The translations under genes and the position numbers were made by a program. A stretch of 64,000 bases of DNA. It comes from Hyperoodon ampullatus. Its lineage: Eukaryota > Chordata > Mammalia > Artiodactyla > Ziphiidae. Below the pieces are notes generated by a model. That model was not told the DNA's origin. It ran no database searches and saw only the letters and a list, made by a program, of their open reading frames with translations. The stretch covers positions 3,472,001-3,536,000 of the forward strand of contig CATKHW010000008.1 in NCBI GenBank assembly GCA_949752795.1. Direction: 5' to 3'. This document shows, piece after piece, positions 50,668 through 63,795 of the stretch. Positions within the stretch are counted from its first letter, which is position 1, and every line of letters starts with the position of its first letter.

Positions 50668-52275
50668 GTTCCACGGCCTTGTCATCACAAGGCTCCATGA
50701 CCCTTGTCATCACAATGCTCCAAGACATCTGTAATCACTATTCTCCATGCCACTTTTCATCTCAATGCTCCATGAACCCTGTCATCACAATGCACCATGC
50801 CCAACACCATAATATTTCATGCTAATGTCATCACAATGAAATCAAAATGCTCCATGTCCTCTGTCATCACAATGCTCCAAACCCTTCTGATCACAATGTT
50901 CCATAACACTTGTCATCACATGCCCCATGACGCTCGTCATCACAATTATGCAAGGTCTTCTCATCACAATGCTCCATGACCTTTGTCACCACAATGCTCA
51001 ATACACTTGGCAACACAATGCTCGCTGACACTTGTCATCAGTATGCTCCTTGAACACGGTCATGACAAGGCTTCATGCCTTTTTCATCACAATGATCCAT
51101 TCCCTTTTCATCACAATGCTCCAAGACCCCTGTTATCAAAATGCTCCGTGACTCCAGTCATCACAATGCTTCATGACATTTGTCATCACAATGGTCCATT
51201 TCCTCATCACACAAAGCTCTGTGACATTTGTCACCACAATGCTCCATGAAATTTTTATCACAATGCTCTGTGACCCTTGTCATCACAAAGCTCCATGCCT
51301 TTGTCAGCACAATGCTCAATGATCCTTGTCATCACAATACTCGATGTGCGTGTCAGCACAATGCTCCATAACCCATGTCATCACAATGCACCATTCACAT
51401 GTCATCACAATGTTCCACATCCTTGTCATCAAAATTCTCCATAAACTTTGTCATCACAATGCTCAATGCACTTCTCCTCAAAATGCCTTCTCACCACTGA
51501 TATCACAATGTTCCATCACTAGTCATCACAATACTCCCTCACCCCTGTCATCAAAATATTCCATGACACCTGTAAACACAATTCTCCCTGCCCTTGTCAT
51601 CACAAAGCTCCATGACGCATGTCATCAGAATGATCCATGGCCTCCTCATCACAATGCTCCATGCCCTTGCCATCACAATGCCCCAACACCCCTGTAATCA
51701 CAATGCTCCATGCCCCTTTTCATCTCAATGCTCCATGAACCCTGTCATCACAATGCACCATGCCCATCACCATAATATTTCATGCTATTGTCATCACAAT
51801 GAAATCAGAATGCTCAATGACCTCTGTCATCACAATGCACCAAACCCTTCTGATCACAATGTTCCATAACACTTGTCATCACAATGCCCCATGACGCTGG
51901 TCATCACAATTATTCATGGTCTACTCATCACAATGCTCCATGTTCTTTGTCATCACAATGCTGAATAAACTTATCATCAAAATGCTCCCTGACAGTGGTC
52001 ATAAGTATGCTCCTTGAACCCTGTCATGACAAGGATCCATGCATTTTTCATCACAATGACCCATTCCCTTTTCATCACAATGCTCCAAGACCCCTGTAAT
52101 CACAATGCTCCATGTCCTTGTCATCACAAATCTCCATGACGCATGTCATCAGAATGCTCCATTGCCTTCTCATCACAATGCTCCATGCCCTTGTAATCAC
52201 ATTGCTTCAAAACCCCTGTAATCTCAATGCTCCATGCAAATTTTCATCAGAATGCTCCATGCCCTTGTCATCACA
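50668..52275 (+). repeat. Minisatellite block A2 (~1.6 kb)
   Basis: Near full-length higher-order block: GTTCCACGGCC start, the ATTATGCAAGGTCTTC unit near 50,943, the CACTAGTCATC unit near 51,515, the ATTATTCATGG unit near 51,910 and the TTTTCATCAGAATGCTCC end near 52,240. The two ATTAT-type units are 961 bases apart. Confidence 0.82.
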
Positions 52276-52730
52276 ATGCTCCATGACCCCTGTCATCACA
52301 ATGCTCCGTGACTCCAGTCATCACAATGCTTCTTGACCTTTGTCCTCACAATGGTCCATGCCCTCGTCACACAAGGCTCTGTGACCTTTGTCACCACATT
52401 CCTCCATGCCCTTATCATCTCAATGCACCATGCCCACTGTCATCACAATAATCCATGAAACTTGTCAGACCAGTGTTCCATGCCGTTGTCATCACATTGC
52501 TCCATGTCCTTGTCCTCACAATGCTCCATGACCCCTGTCATCACAATGCTCCGTGACTCCCGTCATCACAATGATTCATGACCTGTGTCCTCACAATGGT
52601 CCATGCCCTCGTCACACAAGGCTCTGTGATCTTTGTCACCACAATGCTCCATGAAATTTTCATCACAAGGCTCTGTGTACCTTGTCATCCCAATTCCCCA
52701 TGCCTTTGTCAGCACAGTGTTCCATGACAC

Positions 52731-53100
52731 TTGTCATCAAAATGCTCCATGCGCTTGTCAGCACAATGCTCAATGACACATGTCATCACAATATGCCATG
52801 CTCTTTTCATCACAGTGCTCCACATCCTTTTCATCGCTGTGCTCCATAACACTTGTCATCACAATGCTCCATCCACATCTCATCAAAATGCTCTCTCACC
52901 ACATATATCACAATGTTCCATCACTAGTCATCACAATACTCACTCACTCCTGTCATCACAATGTTCCATGACCACTATCATCACATTGCTACATGCCCTT
53001 ATCATCACAATGCTTCATCACCACTGACATCACAATTTTCCATAACCCCTGTCTTCAAAATATTCCATGACACTTTTATTCAAATTGCTCCATGACCCTC
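52731..53100 (+). repeat. Minisatellite block C (copy before A3)
   Basis: Order of markers: GCGCTTGTCAGCACAATGC, CACATCCTTTTCATCGCT, CTCTCTCACCACATATATCAC, CACTAGTCATC, then GTTCCATAACCCCTG-type units. It ends with CAAATTGCTCCATGACC and is followed by units leading to A3. Confidence 0.72.
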
Positions 53101-53331
53101 TCATCACAATGCTCCCTGCCCTTCTTATGACAATGCACCACGCCCTTGTCATCAAACTGCCCCTTGACATTTGTCATCACAAAGCTCCATGACACTTGGC
53201 CTCACAGTGCTCCATGCCATTGTCATCACAATGTTCAGTGAAATCTCTCATCACATTGCTCCATGCCCTTGTCATCACAATGCTCCATTACACCTGTCAT
53301 AACAATGCTCCATGACCCCTGCCATCACAGT

Positions 53332-54945
53332 GTTCCACGGCCTTGTCATCACAAGGCTCCATGACCCTTGTTATCACAATGCTCCAAGACCTCTGTAATC
53401 ACAATTCTCCATGCCGCTCTTCATCTCAGTGCTCCATGAACACTGTCATCACAATGCCCCATGCTCAACACCATAATATTTCATGCTGTTTTCATCACAA
53501 TGAAATCAAAATGCTCCATGACCTCTGTCATCACAATGCTCCAAACCTTTCTGATCACAATGTTCCATAACACTTGTCATCACATGCCCCATGACGCTCG
53601 TCATCACAATTATGCAAGGTCTTCTCATCACAGTGCTCCATGACCTTTGTCACCACAATGCTCAATACACTTGGCATCACAATGCTCGCTGACACTTGTC
53701 ATCAGTATGCTCCTTGAACACTGTCATGACAAGGCTTCATGCCTTTTTCATCACAATGATCCATTCCCTTTTCATCACAATGCTCCAAGACCCCTGTTAT
53801 CACAATGCTGCGTGACTCCAGTCATCACAATGCTTCATGAAATTTGTCATCACAATGGTCCATGACCTCGTCACACAAAGCTCTGTGACCTTTGTCACCA
53901 CAATGCTCCATGAAATTTTTATCACAATGCTCTGTGACCCTTGTCATCACAAAGCTCCATGCTTTGTCAGCACAATTCTCCATGACCCTTGTCATCACAA
54001 TGCTCGATGTGCGTGTCAGCACAATGCTCCATAACCCATGTCATCACAATGCACCATTCACATGTCATCACAATGTTCCACATCCTTGTCATCAAAATTC
54101 TCCATAAATCTTGTCATTACAATGCTCCATGCACTTCTGCTCAAAATGCCTTCTCACCACTGATATCACAATGTTCCATCACTAGTCATCACAATATTCC
54201 CTCACCCCTGTCATCACAATATTCCATGACCCCTGTAATCACAATTCTCCATGCCCTTGTCATCACAAATCTCCATGACGCATGTCATCAGAATGATCCA
54301 TGGCCTCCTCATCACAATGCTCCATGCCCTTGCCATCACAATGCCCCAACACCCCTGTAATCACAATGCTCCATGCCCCTTTTCATCTCAATGCTCCATG
54401 AACACTGTCATCACAATGCACCATGCCCATCACCATAATATTTCATGCTATTGTCATCACAATGAAATCAAAATGCTCAGTGACCACTGTCATCACAATG
54501 CACCAAACCCTTCTGATCAAAATGTTCCATAACACTTGTCATCACAATGCCCCATGACGCTGGTCATCACAATTATCCATGGTCTTCTCATCACAATGCT
54601 CCATGATCTTTGTCATCACAATGCTCAATACCCTTATCATCACAATGCTCCCTGACAGTTGTCATCAGTATGCTTCTTGAACCCTGTCATGACAAGGCTC
54701 CATGACTTTTTCATCACAATGATCCATTCCCTTTTCATCACAATGCTCCAAGACCCCTGTAATCACAATGCTCCATGTCCTTGTCATCAGAAAGCTCCAT
54801 GACGCATGCCATCAGAATGCTCCATTGCCTTCTCATCACAATGCTCCATGCCCTTGTCATCACATTGCTTCAAAACCCCTGTAATCTCAATGCTCCATGC
54901 ACATTTTCATCAGAATGCTCCATGCCCTTGTCATCAAAATGCTCC
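53332..54945 (+). repeat. Minisatellite block A3 (~1.6 kb)
   Basis: Second near full copy of block A, offset 2,664 from A2. It keeps unit order and most unit variants through to TTTTCATCAGAATGCTCC near 54,905. Confidence 0.82.
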
Positions 54946-55664
54946 ATTACCTTTGTCATAAAAATCCTCCATGACACTTGGTATCACAATGCTCCATGCC
55001 ATTGTCATCACAATGGACAATGACATATGTCATCACAATGCTCCCTGACACCTGTCTTCACTATACTCCATGACCTTGTCATCACAAGGTTCCATGCCCT
55101 TGTCATCACAATGTGCCATGCCCACTGTGATCACAATAATCCATGAAACATGTCAGACCAATGTTCCATGCCCCTGTCATCACAATGATCCATGCCCTTG
55201 TCATCACAATGCTCCATGACCCCTGTCATCACAATGCTCCGTGATTCCAGTCATCACAGTGCTTCATGAACTTTGTCCTCACAATGGTCCATGCCCTCGT
55301 CACACAAGGCTCTGTGACCTTTGTCCCCACAATGCTCCATGCCCTTGTCATCTCAATGTTCCATGCCCACTGTCTTCACAATAATCCATGAAACTTGTCA
55401 GACAAATGTTCCATGCCCCTGTCATCATATTGCTCCATGCCCTTGTCATTACAATGCTCCATGGCCCCTGTCATCACAGTGCATCGTGACTCCAGTCACC
55501 ACAATGATTCATGACCTTTCTCATCACAATGGTCCATGCCCTCGTCACACAAGGCTCTGTAATCTTTGTCAACACAATGCTCCATGCAATTTTCATCACA
55601 ATGCTCTGTGTCCCTTGTCAACACAGTGCTCCATTCCTTTGTCAGCACAATGCTCCATGACACT

Positions 55665-56110
55665 TGTCATCAAAATGCTCCATGCGCTTGTCAGCACAAT
55701 GCTCCATGACACATGTCATCACAATGTGCCATGCTCTTTTCATCACAATGCTCCACATCCTTTTCATCGCTATGCTCCATGAAACTTGTCATCACAATGC
55801 TCCATGAACTTCTCTTCAAAATGCTGTCTCAACACATAAATCACAATATCCCATCACTAGTCATCATAATACTCCCTCACCTCTGTCATCACAATGTTCC
55901 ATGACCACTGTCATCACAGTGCTACATGCTCTTATCATCACAATGCTCCATGACACTGACATCACAATGTTCCTTAACCCCTGTCACGAAATGCTCCATG
56001 ACCCATTTCATTACAATGCTTCATGACCCCTGACTTCACAATGTTCCATAAACACTGTCATCAAAATATTCCATGAACTTTTATTCAAATTGTTCCATGA
56101 CACTGTCACC
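55665..56110 (+). repeat. Minisatellite block C (copy before A4)
   Basis: Same marker order as at 52,731, with AACACATAAATCACAATATCCC replacing the usual ACATATATCAC unit and two extra units near 55,980. Confidence 0.72.
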
Positions 56111-56336
56111 ACAATGCTCCCTCCCCTTCTCATCACAATGCACCACGCCCTTGTCATCAAAATGCCCCATGACATTTGTCATAACAAATCTCCATGACCT
56201 TTGGCATCACAATGCTGCATGCCATTGTCATCACAATGTTCAATGAAATCTCTCATCACATTGCTCCATGCACTTGTCATCACAATGCTCCTTTACACCT
56301 GTCATAACAATGCTCCATGAACCCTGCCATCACAAT

Positions 56337-58290
56337 GTTCTACGGCCTTGTCATCACAAGGCTCCATGACCCTTGTCATCACAATGCTCCAAGACCTCTG
56401 TAATTGCAATTCTCCATGCCACATTTCATCTCAATGCGCCATGAACACTGTCATCACAATGCACAATGCACATCATCATAATGATTCATGGTATTGTCAT
56501 CACAATGAAATCAAAATGCTCCATGTCCCCTGTCATCACAATGCTCCAAACCCTTCTGATCACAATGTTCCATAACACGTGTGATCACATGCCCCATGAC
56601 GCTCGTCATCACAATTATGCAAGGTCTTCTCATCACAATGCTCCATGACCTTTGTCACCACAATGCTCGCTGACACTTGTCATCAGTATGCTCCTTGAAC
56701 ACTGTCATGACAAGGCTCCATGCCATTTTCATCACAATGATCCATTCCCTTTTCATCACAATGCTCCAAGACCCCTGTTATCACAGAGCTCCGTGACTCC
56801 AGTCATCACGATGCTTCATGACGTTTATCATCACAAGGGTCCATGACCTCGTCACACAAAGCTCTGTGACCTTTGTAACCACAATGCTCCATGAAATTTT
56901 TATCACAATGCTCTGTGACCATTGTCATCACAAAGCTCCATGCCTTTTTCAGCACAATGCTCCATGACCCTTGTCATCACAATGCTCGATGCGTGTGTCA
57001 GCACAATGCTCCATAAGCCATGTCATCACAATGCTCCATGCCCTTGTCATCGCAATGCTCCATGACCCCTGTCATCACAATAATCCATGAAACTTGTCAG
57101 ACCAATGTTCCATGCCCCTGTCATCATATTCCTCCATGCCCTTGTCATCGCAATGCTCCATGACCCCTGTCATCACAGTGCTCCGTGACTCCAGTCACCA
57201 CAGTGATTCATGACGTTTCTCATGACAATGGTCCATGCCCTCGTCACACAAGGCTCTGGAATCTTTGTCACCACAATGCTCCATGAAATTTTAATCACAA
57301 TGCTCTGAGTCCCTTGTCATCACAGTGCTCCAAGCTTTTGTCAGCACAATGCTCCATGACACTTGTCATCAAAATGCTCCATGCGCTTGTCAGCACAATG
57401 ATCCTTGACACATGTCATCACAATGTGCCATGCTCATTTCATCACAATGCTCCACATACTTTTCATCGCTCTGCTCCATAAAACTTGTCATCACAATGCT
57501 CCATGCACTTCTCATCAAAATCCTCTCTCCACACATATATCACAATGTTCCATCACTAGTCATCACAATACTCCCTCACACCTGTGATCACAATATTCCA
57601 TGACCCCTGTAATCACAATTCTCCATGCCCGTGTCATCACAAAGCTCCATGACGCTTGTCATCAGAATGCTCCATCGCCTTCTCATCACAATGGTCCATG
57701 CCCTTGTCATCACAATGCTCCAACACCCCTGTAATCACAATGCTCCATGCCCCTTTTCATCTCAATGCTCCATGAACCCTGTCATCACAATGCACCGTGC
57801 CCATCACCATAATATTTCATGCTATTGTCATCACAATGAAATCAAAATGCTCAATGACCTCTGTCATCACAATGCACCAAACCCTTCTGATCACAATGTT
57901 CCATAACACTTTTCATCACAATGCCCCATGACGCTGGTCATCACAATTATCTATGGTCTTCTCATCACAATGCTCCATGATCTTTGTCATCACAATGCTC
58001 AATACACTTATCATCACAATGCTCCCTGACAGTTGTCATCAGTATGCTCCTTGAACACTGTCATGACAAGGCTCCATGCATTTTTCATCACAATGATCCA
58101 TTCCCTTTTCATCACAATGCTCCAAGACCCCTGTAATGACAATGCTCCATGTTCTTGTCATCACAAAGCTCCATGACGCATGTCATCAGAATGCTCCATT
58201 GCCTTCTCATCACAATGCTCCATGCCCTTGTCATCACATTGCTTCAGAACCCCTGTAATCTCAATGCTCCATGCACCTTTTCATCAGAAT
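56337..58290 (+). repeat. Minisatellite block A4 with internal replacement
   Basis: The first ~700 bases match A2/A3, then 57,030-57,590 holds other units including a partial block C (about 57,369-57,575), after which block A order returns with ATTATCTATGG near 57,946. The distance between the two ATTAT units is 1,332 instead of about 963. Confidence 0.75.
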
Positions 58291-60065
58291 GCTCCATGAC
58301 CCTTTTCATCAAAATGCTCCATGACCCCAGACATCGCAATGTTCCATAACCCCTGTCATCAAATTGTTCCATGACACTTTTCATCAATTTGCTCCATGAC
58401 CTTGTCATCACAATGCTCGCTGCCCTTCTCATCACAATGCACCACGACCTTGTCATCAAAATGCTCCATGACCTTTGTCAGCACAAAGCTCCATGACCCT
58501 TGGCATCACAATGCTCCATGCAATTTCATCACAATGCTACATGAAACCTCTCATCACATTGCTCCATGCCCTTGTCACCACAATGCTCCATGACGCTTGT
58601 CATCACAATGCTCGATACTCTTCTCATCACAATGCTCCATGCCCTTGTCATTACAATCCTCCATAACACATGTATCACAGTGTTCCGTGCCCTAGTCATC
58701 ACAGTGTTCCATGCCGAATCTCATCACAATAATCCATGAAATTTTCAGACCAATGATCCATGCCCTTGTCATCACAATGCTCCATTTCCCCTGTCATAAC
58801 CAGGCTCCATGACCCTTGCCATCACAATGTTCCACCGCCTTGGCATCCAAGGCTCCATGACCCTTGTCATCACAATGCTCCAAGACCCCTGTAATCACAA
58901 TGCTCAATGCCCTTGTCATCACAAAGATCCATGACACATGTCATCAGAATGCTCCATGGCATTCTCATCACAATGCTCCATGCCCTTGTCATCACAATGC
59001 TCCATGACCCCTGTAACCACAATGCTCCATGCCCCTATTCATCAGAATGCTCCATGAGAATTTTCATCACAAGGCTCCATGGTCTTCTCATCACACTGCT
59101 CCAGGACCTTGTCATCACAATACTCCATTCCCTTGTCATCACATTGCTCCTTGACCACTGTCATCACAAGACTCATGGACATTTTCAGGCCAATGCTCCA
59201 TGAACTTCTCATCACAGTGCTCCATGACACTTGTCATCACAATGCTCCATGACCCCTCTCATCACAATGCTCCATGACACCTGTCATCACAATGCTCCAT
59301 GCCCCTTGTCATTACAGTGATCCATGACGCTCTTCGTCATAATTATCCATGGTCTTTTCATCACAATGCTCCATGCCATTGTCATCACAATGGACAATGA
59401 CATATGTCATCACAATGCTCCCTGACAACTGTCTTCACAATATTCCATGACCTTGTCATCACAATGTTCCATGCCCTTGTCATCACAATGCGCCATGCCC
59501 ACTCTCATCACAATAATCCATAAATCTTGTCAGAGCAATGCTCCATGACCCCTGTCATCACAATGCTCCGTGACTCCAGTCATCACAATGCTTCATGACC
59601 TTTGTCATCACAGTGGTCCATGCCCTCTTCACACAAGGCTCTGTGATCTTTTTCACCACAATGCTCCATGAATATTTCATCACAATGCTCTGTGTCCCTT
59701 GTCATCAAAATGATCCATGCCTTTGTCACCACAATGCTCCATGCTCTTGTCATCACTATGCTCCATGCCCACTGTCATCACAATAATCCATGAAACTTGT
59801 CAGACCAATGATCCATGCCCCTGTCATCACATTGCTCCATAACCTTGTCATCACAATGCTCCATGACCCCTTTAATCACAATGCTCCGTGACTCCAGTCA
59901 TCACAATGCTTCATGACCTATCCCATCAAAATGGTCCATGCCCTCGTCACCCAAGTCTCCGTGATAATTTTCACCACAATGCTCCATGAATATTTCATCA
60001 CAATGCTCTGTGTCCCTTGTCATCAAAATGCTCAATGCCTTTGTCAGCACAATCCTCCCTGACAC

Positions 60066-60520
60066 TTGTCATCAAAATGCTCCATGCACTTGTCAGCACA
60101 ATGCTCCATGACCCATGTCATCAAAATGCGCCATGCACTTGTCATCACAATAATCCGCATCCTTATCATTGCTATGATCCATAACACTTCTCATCACAAT
60201 GCTCCATGCACTTCTCATCAAAATGCTCTCTCACCACATATATCACAATGTTACATCACTAGTCATCACAATACTCCCTCACCCCTGTCATCACAGTGTT
60301 CCATAACCCCTGTCATCACAGTGCTACATGCCCTTATCATCACAATGCTCCATGACCCCTGACATCACGATGTTCCATAACCCCTGTCTCGAAATGCTCC
60401 ATGACCCATTTCATCACAATGCTTCATGACCCCTGACATCACAATGTTCCATAACCCCTGTCATCAAAATATTCCATGACCCTTTTCATCAAATTGCTCC
60501 ATGACCATGTCATCACAATG
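60066..60520 (+). repeat. Minisatellite block C (copy before A5)
   Basis: Marker order as in the other C blocks, with CATCCTTATCATTGCTATG in place of the CATCCTTTTCATCGCT unit. Confidence 0.72.
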
Positions 60521-60715
60521 CTCCCTGTCCTTCTCATCTCAATGCACCATGCCCTTGTCGTCAAAATGCCCCATGACACTTGGCATCACAATGCTCCATG
60601 CCATTGTCATCACAATGCTCAATGAAATCTCTCATCACATTGCTCCATGCCCTTGTCATCGCAATGCTCCATTACACATGTCATAACAACGCTCCAAGAA
60701 CCCTGCCATCAAAAT

Positions 60716-62325
60716 GTTCCATGGCCTTGTCATCACAAGGCTCCATGACCCTTGTCATCACAATGCTCCAAGACCTCTGTAATCACAATTCTCCATGCCA
60801 CTTTTCATCTCAATGCTCCATGAACACTGTCATCACAATGCACTAAGCCCATCATCATAATGATTCATGCTATTGTCATCACAATGAAATCAAAATGCTC
60901 CATGTCCTCTGTCATCACAATGCTCCAAACCCTTCTGATCACAATGTTCCATAACACTTGTCATCACATGCCCCATGACGCTCCTCATCACAATTACGCA
61001 AGGTCTTCTCATCACAATGCTTCATGACCTTTGTCACCAGAGTGCTCAATACACTTGTCATCACAATGCTCCGTGACACTTGTCATCAGTATGCTCCTTG
61101 AACACTGTCATGACAACGATCCATGCCTATTTCATCACAATGATCCATTCCCTTTTCATTACAATGCTCCAAGACCACTGTTATCACAATGCTCTGTGAC
61201 TTCAGTCATCAGAATGCTTCATGACATTTGTCATCACAATGGTCCATGACCTGGTCACACAAAGCTCTGTGACATTTGTCACCACAATGCTCCATGAAAT
61301 TTTTATCACAATGCTCTGTGACCCTTGTCATCACAAAGCTCCATGCCTTTGTCAGCACAATGCTCCATGACCCTTGTCATCACAATGCTCTATGCACATG
61401 TCAGCACAATGCTCCATAACCCATGTCATCACAATGCACCATGCACTTGTCATCACAATGCTCCACATCCTTGTCATCAAAATGCTCCATAAACCTTGTC
61501 ATCACAATGCTCCATGCACTTCTCCTCACAATGCCTTCTCACCACTGATATCACAATGTTCCATCACTAGTAATCACAGTATTCTCTCAACCCTGTCATC
61601 ACAATATTCCATGACCCCTGTAATCACAATTCTCCATGCCCTTGTCATCACAAAGCTCCATGACTCTTGTCATCAGAATGCTCCATGGCCTTCTCATCAC
61701 AATGCTCCATGCCCTTGTCATCACAATGCACCAAAACCCTTGTAATCACAATGATCCATTTTCCTTTTCATCTCAATGCTCCAAGAACCCTGTCCTCACA
61801 ATGCACCATGCCCATCACCATAATATTTCATGCTATTGTCATCACAATGAAATCAAAATGCTCAATGACCTCTGTCATCACAATGCACCAAAGCCTTCTG
61901 ATCACAATGTTCCATAACACTTGTCATCACAATACCCCAAGACGCTCGTCATCACAATTATGCAAGGTCTTCTCAACAAAATGCTCCATGATCTTTGTCA
62001 TCACAATGCTCAATACACTTATCATCACAATTCTCCCTGACAGTTGTCATCAGTATGCTCCTTTAACCCTGTCATGACATGGCTCCATGCATTTTTCATC
62101 ACAATGATCCATTCATTTTTCATCACAATGATCCAAGACCTCTGTAATCATAGTGCTCCATGTCATTGTCATCACAAAACTCCATGAGGCATGTCATCAG
62201 AATGCTCCATTGCCTTCTCATCACAATGCTCCATGACCTTGTAATCACATTGTTTCAAAAATCCTGTAATCACAGTGCTCCGTGCACCTTTTCATCAGAA
62301 TGCTCCATGCCCTTGTCATCAAAAT
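60716..62325 (+). repeat. Minisatellite block A5 (~1.6 kb)
   Basis: Third near full copy of block A. The internal ATTAT-unit distance is 965, equal to A3. Both of its ATTAT units read ATTA(C/T)GCAAGG, whereas in A2 and A3 the second reads TCATGG or CCATGG, a sign of local homogenisation. Confidence 0.82.
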
Positions 62326-63485
62326 GCACCATGACATTTGTCATCACAAAGCTCCATGACCCTTGGCATCACAATACTCCATGCCATTTCATCACAATGC
62401 TACATGAAACCTCTCATCACATTGTTCCATGCCCTTGTCACCACAATGCTCCATGACGCTTGTCATCACAATGCTCGATACACTTCTCATCACAATGCTC
62501 CATGCCGTTGTCATTACAATCCTCCATGACACATGGATCACAGTGTTCCGTGCCCTAGTCATCACAATGTTCCATGCCAAATCTCATCAAAATAATCCAT
62601 GAAATTTTCAGACCAATGTTCCTTGCCCTTGTCATCACAATGCTCCATTGCCCCTGTCATAACAATGCTCCATGACCCCTGCCATCACAATGTTCCACCG
62701 CCTTGGCATCAAAGGCTCCATGACCCTTGTCATCACAATGTTCCAAGCCCTTGTCTTCAAAATGCTCCATTACCTTAGTCATCACAATCCTCCATGACAC
62801 TTGGTATCACAATGCTCCATGCCATTGTCATCACAATGCACAATGACATATGTCATCACAATGCTCCCTGACACCTGTCTTCACATTACTCCATGACCTT
62901 GTCATCACAATGTTCCATGCCATTGTCTTCACAATGCGCCATCCCCACTGTCATCACAATAATCCATGAAACATGTCAGACCAATGTTCCATGCCCCTGT
63001 CATCACAATGATCCATGCCCTTGTCATCACAATGCTCCATGACCCCTGTCATCACAATACTCCGTGACTCCAGTCATCAAAATGCTTCATGACATTTGTC
63101 TTCACAATGGTCCATGCCCTTGTCACACAAGGCTCTGTGACCTTTGTCACTACAATGCTCCATGCCCTTGTCATCTCCATGCTGCATGCCCACTGTCATC
63201 ACAATAATTCATGAAAATTGTCAGACCAATATTCCATGCCCCTGTCATCACATTGCTTCATGCCCTTGTCATCACAATGCTCCATGCCACTCTCATAACA
63301 GTGTTCCCTGACTACAGTAATCACAATGATTCATGCCCTTTCTCCTCACAGTGGTCCATGCCTTCGTCACACAAGGCTCTGTGATCTTTGTCACCATAAT
63401 GCTCCATGAAATTTTCATCACAATGCTCTGTGTCCCTTGTCATCATAATACTCCATGCCTTTTTCAGCACAATGCTCCATGACAC

Positions 63486-63795
63486 TTGTCATCAAAATGC
63501 TCCATGCGCATGTCAGCACAATGCTCCATGACACATGTCATCACAATGTGCCAAGCTGTTTTCATCACAATGCTCCACATCGTTTTCATCGCTATGCTTC
63601 ATATAACTTGTCATCACAATGCTCCATGCACTTCTCATCAAAATGCTCTCTCACCACATATATCACAATATTCCATCACTAGTCATCACAATACTCGCTC
63701 ACCCCTGTCATCTCAATGTTCCATGACCACTGTCATTACAGTGCTACATGCCCTTATCATCACAATGCTCCATGACCCCTGACATCACAATACTC
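63486..63795 (+). repeat. Minisatellite block C (last copy in the window)
   Basis: Offset 3,420 from the copy at 60,066. After 63,795 the sequence switches to units typical of the end of block A (AAAGCTCCATGACACATGTCATCAG), so this copy is joined to a different neighbour from the others. Confidence 0.7.
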
